From the NCBI GenBank assembly GCA_964570585.1, contig CAZMYR010000008.1:1-56234 (forward strand): DNA of 56,234 nt, in the 5' to 3' direction. The notes beneath the pieces are model-generated. The model had not been told where the DNA came from and searched no databases. It was given only the letters and a program-made list of their open reading frames with translations. Below, in pieces: positions 40,438-48,397 of the stretch. Source of the DNA: G020354945 sp964570585. GTDB taxonomy: Bacteria; Omnitrophota; Gorgyraeia; JABMRG01; JAFGKX01. Within the stretch, counting starts at the first letter, position 1, and each line of letters starts with the position of its first letter. The position numbers were made by a program, and so were the translations under genes.

Positions 40438-41314
40438 TCCAGATTTTAATAATTTCTTTTTTGGCTTTTCCGTCCGGATATTCTATTATTGTCTTGCCTT
40501 CTACCAGTGCCTTTACTATAGATTCATCAAAACTCACTTTACCGATAAGCTGGATATTGTTATCTTTGCAATATTTTTCTATATTTTTTGTCATCTCCAT
40601 ATTTAAATCATATTTATTTACAACGAGTTTGACTAAAATCCCAAAATGTTTAGCTACACCTATAACTCTATCTGCATCATGCAGGCCTGATAAAGTAGGT
40701 TCGGTTACCACCAATGCGCAATCTATGCCTGAAATAGATGCAATAACCGGACAACCAATCCCCGGAGCGCCATCTACGATAACCCAATCCAAATTTTGTC
40801 TTTCCGCTATCTCTTTTGCTTTTTTCCTTACCAGAGTAACGAGTTTGCCTGAATTTTCCTCTGCTATCCCAAGTTTTGCATGTACCATTGGTCCATATTT
40901 TGTATCGGATATAAACCACTCACCGGATATGTTCTCCTTCATCTGGATTGCTCCGACAGGACAAATATAGCTGCAGACAGCGCATCCTTCACAGGAGATA
41001 GGGTTTATATTAATCCCCACACCAAAATTTTTGGTGTGGGGATTAATCTCATCGTTATTTTTTGAAATTGCCGAAAATCGGCAAACCTCAATACATTTTT
41101 CGCACTTTGTGCATTTTTCTTTATCTATAATTGCGGCTTTACCGCCTTTAAATTCCTGCCTTTGCTTTATATCGGGATGCAAAAGAAGGTGTAAATCGGC
41201 TGCGTCAACATCACAATCAGCCATTACTTTATTTTTAGCTAAAGCCGCAAAAGCGGCTGTAATTACAGTCTTACCGGTTCCGCCTTTACCGCTTATTATG
41301 ACTATCTGCTTCAT
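40421..41314 (-). CDS. MinD/NBP35-like ATPase with inserted 2[4Fe-4S] ferredoxin domain (copy 1)
   Basis: The 297-residue protein starts MKQIVIISGKGGTGKTVITA, a deviant Walker A. A ferredoxin domain is inserted near residue 65-115: CTKCEKCIEVCRF and CEGCAVCSYICPVGAIQ. The rest of the ATPase fold follows (VIVDGAPGIGCPVIASI, VTEPTLSGLHDADR). Such pairs occur with NifX and DUF5320 genes. The link between its two clusters carries INPHTKNFGVGININP, encoded by a perfect 39-bp palindrome (41009-41047). The paralogue at 43012 lacks that palindrome. Confidence 0.93.
   Translation of the reverse strand: MKQIVIISGKGGTGKTVITAAFAALAKNKVMADCDVDAADLHLLLHPDIKQRQEFKGGKAAIIDKEKCTKCEKCIEVCRFSAISKNNDEINPHTKNFGVGININPISCEGCAVCSYICPVGAIQMKENISGEWFISDTKYGPMVHAKLGIAEENSGKLVTLVRKKAKEIAERQNLDWVIVDGAPGIGCPVIASISGIDCALVVTEPTLSGLHDADRVIGVAKHFGILVKLVVNKYDLNMEMTKNIEKYCKDNNIQLIGKVSFDESIVKALVEGKTIIEYPDGKAKKEIIKIWNELQK
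41009..41047. repeat. perfect 19-bp inverted repeat inside the MinD-ferredoxin gene
   Basis: ATTAATCCCCACACCAAAA (41009-41027) and its exact complement (41029-41047) flank a single T. It is read in frame between the two cluster motifs. I found no other copy in the window. Confidence 0.85.
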
Positions 41315-41319
41315 TGCGA

Positions 41320-42078
41320 TTAAAACCTATAAGATAAATTTCTCTTGTGTAAAATCATCCCCAAAAATAAAAATATGGCTGTGGATATGAATAGAATACC
41401 TAAACTAAAACCGATTGGAAACTGGTGTTCTTCATGAAAGCTATATCGTAAAATATCAACGGTATAGGTCAGGGGAGAAAACCTGGCAATTAATTTTCCC
41501 AGCCCGGGCAATTTATTAAAGGATATAAATATCCCGCTTATAAAAACAAGGGGCAGACGAACTAAATTAGACAGCATCATTATATTAGAAGGATTATCCG
41601 TAGCCGGTGAAGAAAGCAGGATTCCCAAACAAGAAAAACTGAGACTGGATAAAGTTACCCCGGCTATTAAAATAATCAGGCTCTTTAAACCGATCAAAAC
41701 AAAAGGAATGCTAAAAAGAAAAAGGACTAAAGTAACTCCTACGCCAAAAAGAAAACTTGCCAATGCATCTCCTAAAAGGATAAACTCTAAAGAAACCGGG
41801 CAGCTGATAAGTCTCTCTAAAGTGCGAAGCCTGGTCTCCCATGGTGTAATTATCGGGCCAACAGAAGAAGAGGTAAAAAAGACTGCTATGGCAAGCACTA
41901 CTGGCAACAGAGAGGTAAAAGGCATATTTTTACCCAGAAAAAATGCAAGAAAAAGAAAACAGGGAAAGATAAGGCCATAAATGAGAACAGGGGCTTTTAG
42001 ATAATAGATATTTATATCTTTCTTGGTTATTGCCCAAGCACTCTTAATTTGACTAAAAAGAGGGTTTTTTTCTTTCAT
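41320..42078 (-). CDS. ABC-2 type transporter permease
   Basis: This 252-residue membrane protein has about six helices. SSVGPIITPWETRLRTLERLISCPVS is the conserved ABC-2 cytoplasmic loop. SNIMMLSNLVRLPLVFISGIFISFNKLP and SPLTYTVDILRYSFHE follow, typical of NodJ/DrrB-like permeases. It overlaps the end of the ATPase gene by 26 bases and precedes the MinD-ferredoxin gene by 5 bases. It pairs with the ATPase at 42053 to form an exporter. Confidence 0.92.
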   Translation of the reverse strand: MKEKNPLFSQIKSAWAITKKDINIYYLKAPVLIYGLIFPCFLFLAFFLGKNMPFTSLLPVVLAIAVFFTSSSVGPIITPWETRLRTLERLISCPVSLEFILLGDALASFLFGVGVTLVLFLFSIPFVLIGLKSLIILIAGVTLSSLSFSCLGILLSSPATDNPSNIMMLSNLVRLPLVFISGIFISFNKLPGLGKLIARFSPLTYTVDILRYSFHEEHQFPIGFSLGILFISTAIFLFLGMILHKRNLSYRF

Positions 42079-43015
42079 AATCCCAACCTTTATGTTCTTC
42101 GGTAATCTTGATGAAAACCTCTTCTAGATCCGGACCCAAGGTATTCAGACTAATAATTTTTAATCCTCTTTCTTTGGAAAAATCCAAAACTTTTGCTACT
42201 AACTCATCTGGGTTGTTGGTATAAAGTTTAAATTTATCGCCGGTTTTTTGCAACTTATTTACGTATCCTATTTTTGCCAAATTACCTTCATCTTTTATAG
42301 GTACATTAAATACTACTTCAATTACCTGGACGGATTGAAATTCTTTTTTTAGATTTTTCGGGCTATCAATGGTAGCAATCAGGCCGTGGTCAATAATAGC
42401 AATTCGATGGCAAAGTTCATCTGCTTCCTGAATATTATGTGTAGACAAAAATATAGTAATACCTTCGTTGTTGAATTTAGAAATCATTTCTCTAATGAGA
42501 CGTCTACTAGAAACATCCAGCCCTGAGGTTGGCTCATCGAGAAAAAGAAGTTGCGGGTTATGGATTAAGGCCATACCCAAAAGCAACTTTTGCTTCATCC
42601 CTTTAGAAAATACCTTAACTTTTTCGTCTTTTCTATCATATAGATTGAAAATTTCAAGGAGTTCACCGGCCTTTTTGACTCTGTTCTGTTTAGAAACCCC
42701 GTATAACTGTCCGGTTAGCATCAGATTATCCCAGGCGCTCAAATCAGTATAAGCATTGGCCATCTCTGGAACAACGCCAATTCCGGATTTGGCATGAAAG
42801 GCTCGCCGCTCAATATCGAAGCCCATAACTTTTGCCGAACCAGAGGTTGGCGCAATAACACCGGTTAGAATCCTTTGAGTTGTTGTCTTGCCCGCGCCAT
42901 TTGGGCCTAAAAAGCCAAAGATTTTCCCCTTCTCAACCTGAAAGTCAATATTATTAACTGCCAGAACACCCGGATATTGTTTAGTTAAACCTCTAACTTC
43001 AATAGCCAAATTCAT
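42053..43015 (-). CDS. ABC transporter ATP-binding protein
   Basis: This 320-residue protein has Walker A GFLGPNGAGKTTTQ near residue 39, the signature VFSKGMKQKLLLG, Walker B LLFLDEPTSGLD and the H-loop ISTHNIQEADEL-like FLSTHNIQEADEL. The C-terminal domain after residue 215 matches DrrA/NatA-type exporters. It starts with an ATGA overlap on the second MinD-ferredoxin gene stop and overlaps the permease start. The exported substrate is unknown; placement between two MinD-ferredoxin genes hints at metal or cofactor export. Confidence 0.94.
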   Translation of the reverse strand: MNLAIEVRGLTKQYPGVLAVNNIDFQVEKGKIFGFLGPNGAGKTTTQRILTGVIAPTSGSAKVMGFDIERRAFHAKSGIGVVPEMANAYTDLSAWDNLMLTGQLYGVSKQNRVKKAGELLEIFNLYDRKDEKVKVFSKGMKQKLLLGMALIHNPQLLFLDEPTSGLDVSSRRLIREMISKFNNEGITIFLSTHNIQEADELCHRIAIIDHGLIATIDSPKNLKKEFQSVQVIEVVFNVPIKDEGNLAKIGYVNKLQKTGDKFKLYTNNPDELVAKVLDFSKERGLKIISLNTLGPDLEEVFIKITEEHKGWDYERKKPSF

Positions 43016-43860
43016 TCTTTCTTTAATTTATTGATATAATCCTGTATCGATTTAAATAAATCCCTAAATTTTTGTTTATATTCCGGAAATTCCTCAACGA
43101 TAAGCCTACCTTTCGAATAAGCCGTGGCTATTTCTTTCTTAAAAGGAATTTTCATTAATACTGGTATATTTTCCTTATCACAATAGGCTTCTGTTTTTTT
43201 ATTTCCTAAATCGGAGCGATTAACAACAACACCAAATGGTATTTTAAGTTTTCTTAAAACTTCAACTGCCAAAGTTAAATCATATAAACCAAAAGGGGTC
43301 GGTTCTGTAACCAATATACAAAAATCACTTCCTTTTACCGCTTCTATTACAGGACAGGATGTTCCCGGCGGAACATCGATAATAACTGTTCTGGTCGGAT
43401 TTATATATTTTTTAACCTCTCTTATTAAAGGGGGCGACATAACCTCGCCAATATTTAATTTGCCATGTATAAATTGCATACTATTAACATTGCCAACTTC
43501 GATTAAGCCGATTTCTCTTCCTTCTTCTGAAATAGCGCCTTGAGGACAAAGGAGCATACATCCGCCGCAACTATGGCATAATTCAGGAAATATTAAAACT
43601 TTGTCTTTTAAAACAGCAATGGCATTATACTGGCAAACTTCCTGGCACTTGCCGCAAAAATTACATTTTCCTTTATTTATCTTTGGTACAGGTACACCAA
43701 TCTTATATTTGCTCTTAATGGCTGGCTTAAGAAAAATATGAGCATTTGGTTCTTCTACATCGCAATCTAAGAATTGGGTATTTTTTATAGACAAGGCAAG
43801 ATTGACAGCTACAGTGGTCTTTCCTGTGCCGCCTTTTCCGCTGGCAACTGAGATAATCAT
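43012..43860 (-). CDS. MinD/NBP35-like ATPase with inserted 2[4Fe-4S] ferredoxin domain (copy 2)
   Basis: This 282-residue protein starts MIISVASGKGGTGKTTVAVN. The ferredoxin insert shows CNFCGKCQEVCQY and CHSCGGCMLLCPQGAI. The ATPase fold resumes with VIIDVPPGTSCPVIEAV and VTEPTPFGLYDLTLAV. It is a diverged paralogue of the protein at 40421. The pair is usually adjacent in other anaerobes, but here an ABC exporter lies between. It is preceded by DUF5320-like, ferredoxin and NifX genes in one transcript. Confidence 0.93.
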   Translation of the reverse strand: MIISVASGKGGTGKTTVAVNLALSIKNTQFLDCDVEEPNAHIFLKPAIKSKYKIGVPVPKINKGKCNFCGKCQEVCQYNAIAVLKDKVLIFPELCHSCGGCMLLCPQGAISEEGREIGLIEVGNVNSMQFIHGKLNIGEVMSPPLIREVKKYINPTRTVIIDVPPGTSCPVIEAVKGSDFCILVTEPTPFGLYDLTLAVEVLRKLKIPFGVVVNRSDLGNKKTEAYCDKENIPVLMKIPFKKEIATAYSKGRLIVEEFPEYKQKFRDLFKSIQDYINKLKKE

Positions 43861-43878
43861 ATTTTTATTATTACTTTA

Positions 43879-44103
43879 TTATTGCCGTATCATCTTTGAG
43901 CCGCATTTTTGGCACGTCATGTTATAACAAGGTACACCTACTTTGTGAGGGGCTTTTGCTCCGCAGCTAGGACAGACACAATCGCCGCTGGGGCCTGCTC
44001 CCGGGCGATTACCACCCATTCTGCCTCGGCCACCGCCTCTACCCATACCTCTTCCTGTTCCCGGCCCTCCTCCAAATGGTCCTGTTCCATCTCCTCCTGG
44101 CAT
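43879..44103 (-). CDS. short DUF5320-like protein with zinc ribbon (74 aa)
   Basis: The product begins MPGGDGTGPFGGGPGTGRGM, followed by more Gly/Arg-rich sequence, and ends with CVCPSCGAKAPHKVGVPCYN then MTCQKCGSKMIRQ. The head is DUF5320-like. The end has two CxxC pairs and looks like a rubredoxin-like zinc or iron ribbon. There is no coiled coil. It lies 11 bases after the ferredoxin gene and 18 bases before the MinD-ferredoxin gene. Confidence 0.85.
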   Translation of the reverse strand: MPGGDGTGPFGGGPGTGRGMGRGGGRGRMGGNRPGAGPSGDCVCPSCGAKAPHKVGVPCYNMTCQKCGSKMIRQ

Positions 44104-44114
44104 TTTTTCCTCCT

Positions 44115-44288
44115 TTATCCTGGAAGCGAAATTGCTTCATTTGGACACTCATTTACACAAGCGCCACACTCTATGCATTCATCATTGATAACCGCTTTTT
44201 CATCCATTATCTTTATAGCATCAACCGGACACACTTCAATACATCTATTACACGCGGTGCATTTCTCTTTATCTACAATAGCAGCCAT
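44115..44288 (-). CDS. 2[4Fe-4S] ferredoxin (57 aa)
   Basis: The frame from ATG at 44288 reads MAAIVDKEKCTACNRCIEVC, then PVDAIKIMDEKAVIND, ECIECGACVNECPNEAI and a short end. Two CxxCxxCxxxCP motifs mark a compact two-cluster ferredoxin. It lies 3 bases after the NifX-coil gene and 11 bases before the short DUF5320-like gene, so it is in the same operon. It probably serves the MinD-ferredoxin proteins. Confidence 0.94.
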   Translation of the reverse strand: MAAIVDKEKCTACNRCIEVCPVDAIKIMDEKAVINDECIECGACVNECPNEAISLPG

Positions 44289-44291
44289 ATT

Positions 44292-44834
44292 TCATTCCTC
44301 CGTTTCCTTATTTTTTTCCAACTCTTCAATCTTTTGGATAATTTGCCTAAGTTGCTCCTGCATTGCCTTAGCCTGTTCTTTTAACATCTTAACTTCATCC
44401 TCTTTACCGGCTGGTTTAGGCTCTGCTTGAGGTGCTTGCCTTAAGCCAATTCCTCTTCCTCCACCCATACTTCCTAACCCAAATTTTGAACTCACAGTTG
44501 CGCCCTGTGTTGAGTTAAATTCACCTTTTTTATATTTTTCTACTGCTTCTTTTATTGGGCCTGAAATTCCTGTTATAATTTCAACTCCGGCTGCTTGCAA
44601 TGTCTGAAATGCATTAGGGCCGACATTTCCTGTTAAAACTGCTTTGATGCCTTTACCTGCAACAAGCTGTCCTGATACAACACCGGCGCCACCCATAGCA
44701 GATACACTGGGATTTTCAACTGCTTCAAATTCTAATGTATCCGGATCTACGATGATGAAATATTGGCATCTGCCAAACCGTGGGTCAACCTGGGAATCTA
44801 AATTGTCTCCTTGTGAACTTATGCATATCTTCAT
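44292..44834 (-). CDS. NifX-domain protein fused to a DUF5320-type coiled coil
   Basis: The 180-residue protein has an N-terminal dinitrogenase iron-molybdenum cofactor domain (residues 1-115): MKICISSQGDNLDSQVDPRF, GRCQYFIIVD, AGKGIKAVLTGNVGPNAFQTL. A Gly-rich linker (GSMGGGRGIG) joins it to a coiled coil, VKMLKEQAKAMQEQLRQIIQ. The coil is almost the same as that of the DUF5320 proteins at 37493 and 45382. The fusion suggests that NifX and DUF5320 proteins meet in one complex. No nitrogenase genes are present, so the cofactor is probably another iron-sulfur or metal cluster. Confidence 0.93.
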   Translation of the reverse strand: MKICISSQGDNLDSQVDPRFGRCQYFIIVDPDTLEFEAVENPSVSAMGGAGVVSGQLVAGKGIKAVLTGNVGPNAFQTLQAAGVEIITGISGPIKEAVEKYKKGEFNSTQGATVSSKFGLGSMGGGRGIGLRQAPQAEPKPAGKEDEVKMLKEQAKAMQEQLRQIIQKIEELEKNKETEE

Positions 44835-44850
44835 ATTTTAGTCCCTTCTT

Positions 44851-45231
44851 TTAATCTGGGTGTTCGCACTCTGTCTTATCTACGCCATAACCTCTGCCTG
44901 CACCTGGCCTGCATAGGTTTTCTCCACCTTCAAGAGTGCCTTTCAGGATTTTATCTATTGTCTCATCTATAGTGCCGGTAATTCCTACTACTACCTCTAT
45001 TCCCTGCTCTGTAAATAAACCAGACGCTCTTTGTCCCATAGCTCCGGCAATAATAGCAGTCACTCCTCTTTCATGTAGAAATTGTGGCAAAAATCCAGGG
45101 TGATGCCCTGGATTATCGATAGTTTCTTTATTTATTAATTTCCCATCTTCAATTTCTACAATTGTAAAGGAGGGACAGCGCCCAAAATGGGCAGATACAA
45201 AACTTCCCTCTGTAGATATGGCTATTTTCAA
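44851..45231 (-). CDS. NifX-domain (dinitrogenase iron-molybdenum cofactor family) protein
   Basis: The 126-residue protein begins MKIAISTEGSFVSAHFGRCP, then SFTIVEIEDGK, with GVTAIIAGAMGQRASGLF and GIEVVVGITGTIDETID. These are standard features of the cofactor-carrier fold. The HFGRCP motif is a likely cluster or cofactor contact. The short tail has CRPGAGRGYG and ends TECEHPD. It lies 16 bases upstream of the fused NifX protein gene and heads the operon that runs down to the ABC exporter. Confidence 0.93.
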   Translation of the reverse strand: MKIAISTEGSFVSAHFGRCPSFTIVEIEDGKLINKETIDNPGHHPGFLPQFLHERGVTAIIAGAMGQRASGLFTEQGIEVVVGITGTIDETIDKILKGTLEGGENLCRPGAGRGYGVDKTECEHPD

Positions 45232-45381
45232 AACCTACCTCCAAACTTTGCAAAGCCCCTCATATACATTCGGGACTTCGTCCCCAATTCACCCTCGCCA
45301 TAACTTTAGCGAAGGATGAAACAAAATTTATCCCGAACGGCGCTTTTCCATTTACAATGTAGAAAAGCACCGGGGGACTAT
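45232..45381. repeat. gap with three hairpins, including a terminator-like one
   Basis: GGCGCTTTTCC and GGAAAAGC-type arms (45337-45375, read on either strand) form a long hairpin just after the DUF5320 stop. CCTTCGCC/GGCGAGGG-type and GGGACTTCGTCCC (45272-45284) hairpins follow. The TCCTTCGCTAAAG stretch resembles a dispersed repeat. No gene is seen. Confidence 0.45.
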
Positions 45382-45816
45382 TTATCCCTGCTGTTTTTCT
45401 TTCTTAGCTGCAGATTCCAGTTCCTTTATGCGCTCGTTGATTGCTTTCATTTCATCCTGCATTGCTTTGGCTTCATCTTTCAGCATATCTGATTCTTGCT
45501 GTGGAGTTATCTGCGGGTCATATGGATTAGCGCCATATGGATTAACACCATATGCTCCATATGGGGAAGCATATGGATAGCCACCATATGGATAACCATA
45601 ACCAGCTCCCCAGCCAAAACCTCTGCCCAAGCCACGGCCTCTGCCACGACCCCAGCCACGGCCAAAGCCGAACCCACGACCAAAACCACGGCCAAAACCG
45701 CCTCTTCCGGAAATTGGATTCATATAGCCTGGTACAGGATATCCAGCGCAATAACCTGCAGCCCTACCTGTCATTGAACCTAAGCCTGCCGGTCCTGTTC
45801 TATCTCCTCCTGGCAT
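45382..45816 (-). CDS. DUF5320 protein (copy 2)
   Basis: The ATG at 45816 follows AGGGGGTGTTTAAG. The 144-residue product begins MPGGDRTGPAGLGSMTGRAA and GYCAGYPVPGYMNP. A Gly/Arg/Phe-rich stretch follows (FGRGFGFGRGWGRGRGRG), then YPYG-type repeats and the coiled coil ESDMLKDEAKAMQDEMKAIN. It is a close paralogue of 37493. A perfect 15-bp Fur-box palindrome lies 34 bases upstream, so iron probably controls it. The other open frames here come from base composition. Confidence 0.9.
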   Translation of the reverse strand: MPGGDRTGPAGLGSMTGRAAGYCAGYPVPGYMNPISGRGGFGRGFGRGFGFGRGWGRGRGRGLGRGFGWGAGYGYPYGGYPYASPYGAYGVNPYGANPYDPQITPQQESDMLKDEAKAMQDEMKAINERIKELESAAKKEKQQG

Positions 45817-45849
45817 CTTAAACACCCCCTTTCGTTACTGTCATATTAT

Positions 45850-45864
45850 TGAAAATCATTTTCA
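45850..45864. promoter_or_regulatory. Fur box upstream of DUF5320
   Basis: TGAAAATCATTTTCA is a perfect 15-bp palindrome and matches the Fur consensus core GATAATGATAATCATTATC in spacing. It lies between the fur stop codon and the DUF5320 start. Confidence 0.75.
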
Positions 45865-45880
45865 TTAAATAAACCAAAAA

Positions 45881-46369
45881 TTATTTCTCTCTACATTTAT
45901 CGCATAGCCCAAGAAATTGTATCCGATGGTCTGTTATCTTAAAATTATATCTTTTAGAAAGGGCATCTTCTGTCTTATCTATTAGATCCTTTTCTTCACT
46001 GATAAAATCTGTATAATCGATGACTCTTCCGCAATTGGTGCATATTAGATGATGGTGATGCCTGGCCCCTTTTGGCCCTACAGCTAATTCATACCTTGCC
46101 TTTCCATCCCCGATATCAAATTTAAAAACGATACCCATATCAACCAGGAGCTCAAGTGTCCTATATACTGTTGTTAAACCGATTCCAGGATATGCCTTAT
46201 GGGCCTTCATATAAACATCCTCTGCGCTCAGGTGTTCATTTGTCTCGCTTAAAACCCTCAATATTTCCTGGCGTGGTATAGTTACCCTATATCCATTACC
46301 TCTGAAGCGCCCATGCCACCAAGGAGGACCAAATCCACCTTTTCCAAATCCGCCCATTCCTCTTGGCAT
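45881..46369 (-). CDS. fur: Fur family metal-responsive repressor with Gly-rich head
   Basis: This 162-residue protein has a winged helix (RVTIPRQEILRVLSETNEHL, then GIGLTTVYRTLELL) and the C-terminal metal domain with HHHHLICTNCGRVID and FLGLCDKCREK (two CxxC pairs for structural zinc). The HHHH group fits Fur-type metal sensing. Residues 1-25 (MPRGMGGFGKGGFGPPWWHG) are unusual for Fur and resemble DUF5320 Gly/Arg-rich heads. The ATG at 46369 follows AAGGAG. It has its own promoter with an overlapping Fur-like box, so autoregulation is likely. Confidence 0.93.
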   Translation of the reverse strand: MPRGMGGFGKGGFGPPWWHGRFRGNGYRVTIPRQEILRVLSETNEHLSAEDVYMKAHKAYPGIGLTTVYRTLELLVDMGIVFKFDIGDGKARYELAVGPKGARHHHHLICTNCGRVIDYTDFISEEKDLIDKTEDALSKRYNFKITDHRIQFLGLCDKCREK

Positions 46370-46385
46370 CCTAATCACTCCTTAT

Positions 46386-46440
46386 TGATAATGATTTCCA
46401 TTTCCATTATAAGTATACACAATAAAACAGATTTTGTCAA
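46386..46440 (-). promoter_or_regulatory. fur promoter with Fur-like operator
   Basis: TTGACA (46435-46440) and TATACT (46412-46417) on the minus strand are 17 bases apart. An imperfect Fur box (ATGGAAATCATTATCA, about 46386-46407) lies just downstream of the -10. This fits autorepression. Confidence 0.7.
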
Positions 46441-46498
46441 GAGGGAAAAATGGGATGCACAAAACCAGCATTGTTAACTAAATTCCATAATCGGTATT

Positions 46499-46963
46499 TT
46501 AACTATCCTTTTTAGGCTCTACCTTTATTTCAGGGAGGACTTTCACTTTAGACTTTACTGAATTAGAAATAAGGCAATTCTTCTCGGAAAGTTCTATAAG
46601 TTCTTTTACCATTTCGGCTTTGTCGCTTGAAGCAACCGTAACTTTGGGCTTGACCTTAATCGCGGAAAATATAAATTGATTCTCTGCTCTCTCTAAAACC
46701 CCTTCAGTTTCGCTTTCATAACTTAAAAATTCTACACTTTTTCTCTCCGCATAATATAAAAAGGTTGTCATAATGCAGGAATTAACTGAAGCAACAAAAA
46801 GTTCCTCTGGCGTCCAAATACCCGCATGACCTCGAAATTGAGGCGGAGTGGCTACTGCAATATCGGGTTTATCTAAAGATGAAAGAAAGCCTCTCTTAGC
46901 GCTATGCCATTTGATATAGGTTCTATAGACAAATTTTTTTGCCTTCCGTTTTATCTGACTCAC
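46499..46963 (-). CDS. OsmC-family protein
   Basis: The 154-residue protein matches OsmC/Ohr: WTPEELFVASVNSCIMTTFLYYAERK holds the first Cys and NCLISNSVKSKVKV the second. These two cysteines act as a peroxidatic pair on organic hydroperoxides in Ohr/OsmC. Residues 1-30 are basic and may be flexible. It begins a run of redox genes (DUF6132, TlpA, CcdA, FmdB, thioredoxin) lying upstream on the same strand. Its own peroxide substrate is unknown. Confidence 0.88.
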   Translation of the reverse strand: MSQIKRKAKKFVYRTYIKWHSAKRGFLSSLDKPDIAVATPPQFRGHAGIWTPEELFVASVNSCIMTTFLYYAERKSVEFLSYESETEGVLERAENQFIFSAIKVKPKVTVASSDKAEMVKELIELSEKNCLISNSVKSKVKVLPEIKVEPKKDS

Positions 46964-46978
46964 TTCTTCTCTCCTTAG

Positions 46979-47143
46979 CTATTTCATCAAAGCAAAAAAC
47001 AATCCCAAAATTGCCCCATATAAAGCACCGCTATAAGGATTACTGGTTAAAGGACAGGTTCCGCTTGAACATTTGCCAAAATAACCAATAAAACATCCAA
47101 TTGCGCCTCCTATAATTACTCCAATGACAATTCTCAATAACAT
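46979..47143 (-). CDS. DUF6132 small membrane protein (54 aa)
   Basis: The frame from ATG at 47143 reads MLLRIVIGVIIGGAIGCFIG, then YFGKCSSGTCPLTSNPYSGA and a second helix LYGAILGLFFALMK. Two membrane helices flank a loop with CSSGTCPLTSNPY, the marker of DUF6132. The CxxGTCP motif resembles the tails of the two FmdB proteins here. It lies 10 bases after the TlpA-like gene, within the redox group. Its function is unknown. Confidence 0.85.
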   Translation of the reverse strand: MLLRIVIGVIIGGAIGCFIGYFGKCSSGTCPLTSNPYSGALYGAILGLFFALMK

Positions 47144-47153
47144 ACGGATTCCC

Positions 47154-47681
47154 CTATTTTAAAAGTTTTTCAATCTCGCGTTCAAAAACCTCAATAGAAG
47201 TAAAGCCTATGAATTTTTTAACTATATTCTTATTTTTGTCAATAATAAAAGTGGTAGGGATATATCTAATACCGCCATAGCTTTCGGTTATTTCATAATT
47301 ACCTATTGCGATAAGATAATTTACCCTTATATTCCGGCAAAATCTTTTTACCCCTTCTATATTACCTCTATCCAGACTTACGCCAATTATTACTAATCCC
47401 TTATCTCTGTATTTATTATACAGCTTAACAAAATCAGGGATTTCTTCCCGACAGGGCGGACAATACGTAGCCCAGAAATCAAGGATAATTACTTTACCTT
47501 TAAAATCAGAGAGCCTTAAGCTTTTTCCTTCAAGACTCGGCAATACAAAATCGGGTGCACTCTGATTTAAGCTCTCCTTTTCTAATTCAGCTGCCTGTGA
47601 ATTCAGCGGCTTTCCCCAATTAGCAATTAGAAAAATAAAACACCCTAACGCAATTAAGACTCCTATTAGTTTTCTTCGCAT
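47154..47681 (-). CDS. TlpA/ResA-like membrane-anchored thioredoxin
   Basis: This 175-residue protein has an N-terminal anchor or signal (LIGVLIALGCFIFLIANW) and a periplasmic thioredoxin fold. The AhpC/TSA-type motif SAPDFVLPSLEGKSLRLSDFKGK leads to the active site FWATYCPPCREEIP (CPPC). The cis-Pro is in IRYIPTTFIIDK. Such proteins reduce disulfides outside the membrane, often for cytochrome c assembly. The ccdA gene, 13 bases upstream, supplies electrons across the membrane. Confidence 0.94.
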   Translation of the reverse strand: MRRKLIGVLIALGCFIFLIANWGKPLNSQAAELEKESLNQSAPDFVLPSLEGKSLRLSDFKGKVIILDFWATYCPPCREEIPDFVKLYNKYRDKGLVIIGVSLDRGNIEGVKRFCRNIRVNYLIAIGNYEITESYGGIRYIPTTFIIDKNKNIVKKFIGFTSIEVFEREIEKLLK

Positions 47682-47694
47682 CTCTTACCTCCAC

Positions 47695-48381
47695 TCAAAA
47701 ACTCGAAACCATAATTCCTATCCCTATAACAATGAGTAAAATTCCGCTTACAACTGAGATGGGTTTAAGATACCTTTTTACCTTTGAAAATAGGCCTAAC
47801 ATATATCCTAGGCCCATACTCAAAAGAAAAAATGGTAGCCCCAGCCCCAAAGAATAGAAACTTAAGAGTAATACGCCTTTAACTAAGCTATCTTTGGTAG
47901 CAGCCAACATGAGTATACCGCCTAATATGGGCCCAACGCAAGGTGTCCAACCAAAGCCAAAAACCATGCCTACTAAAAAGGAGCCAAATTTAGTCACAGG
48001 TTTACTTCCAAGGTGGAGTTTTTTCTCATACTGTAAAAACCTTATATTAAATAAACCGCTAATATGCAATCCAAAAAAGATAACTATTAATCCACCGATT
48101 ATTTTTATTATCTTCTGCTTGGCAAATAAAAATGAACCTAAAAAAGTAGCTGATGCGCCTAAAATAACAAAAACTATGGAAAAGCCTAAGATAAATAACA
48201 AACTTTCAGGCAAAACGGCCTTCACCTTCTCAGAATACTTCTCTTTAGGTTTACTCAGTTCCTCAACCGAAGACCCGGTTATGAAACAGACATACGCAGG
48301 GATAAGAGGCAATATGCATGGTGAAAAAAATGATAAAAGACCTGCGCCAAAAGCAGTTAAAATCTGCAGAATATCGGTCAT
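47695..48381 (-). CDS. ccdA: CcdA-type transmembrane electron carrier
   Basis: This 228-residue protein has six hydrophobic helices. The two redox cysteine regions are GLLSFFSPCILPLIPAYVCF and GFGWTPCVGPILGGIL. CcdA passes reducing power from cytoplasmic thioredoxin to TlpA-like proteins outside. Both partners are encoded nearby (TlpA 47154, thioredoxin 48656), so the pathway is complete. An FmdB gene precedes it by 16 bases. Confidence 0.95.
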   Translation of the reverse strand: MTDILQILTAFGAGLLSFFSPCILPLIPAYVCFITGSSVEELSKPKEKYSEKVKAVLPESLLFILGFSIVFVILGASATFLGSFLFAKQKIIKIIGGLIVIFFGLHISGLFNIRFLQYEKKLHLGSKPVTKFGSFLVGMVFGFGWTPCVGPILGGILMLAATKDSLVKGVLLLSFYSLGLGLPFFLLSMGLGYMLGLFSKVKRYLKPISVVSGILLIVIGIGIMVSSF

Positions 48382-48397
48382 TTTTAATAAACCTCTT

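Noticed and set aside
44292..45231. Nitrogen fixation locus because of NifX-type proteins
   Set aside because: No nifH, nifD, nifK, nifE or nifN is in the window and the family has wider uses.
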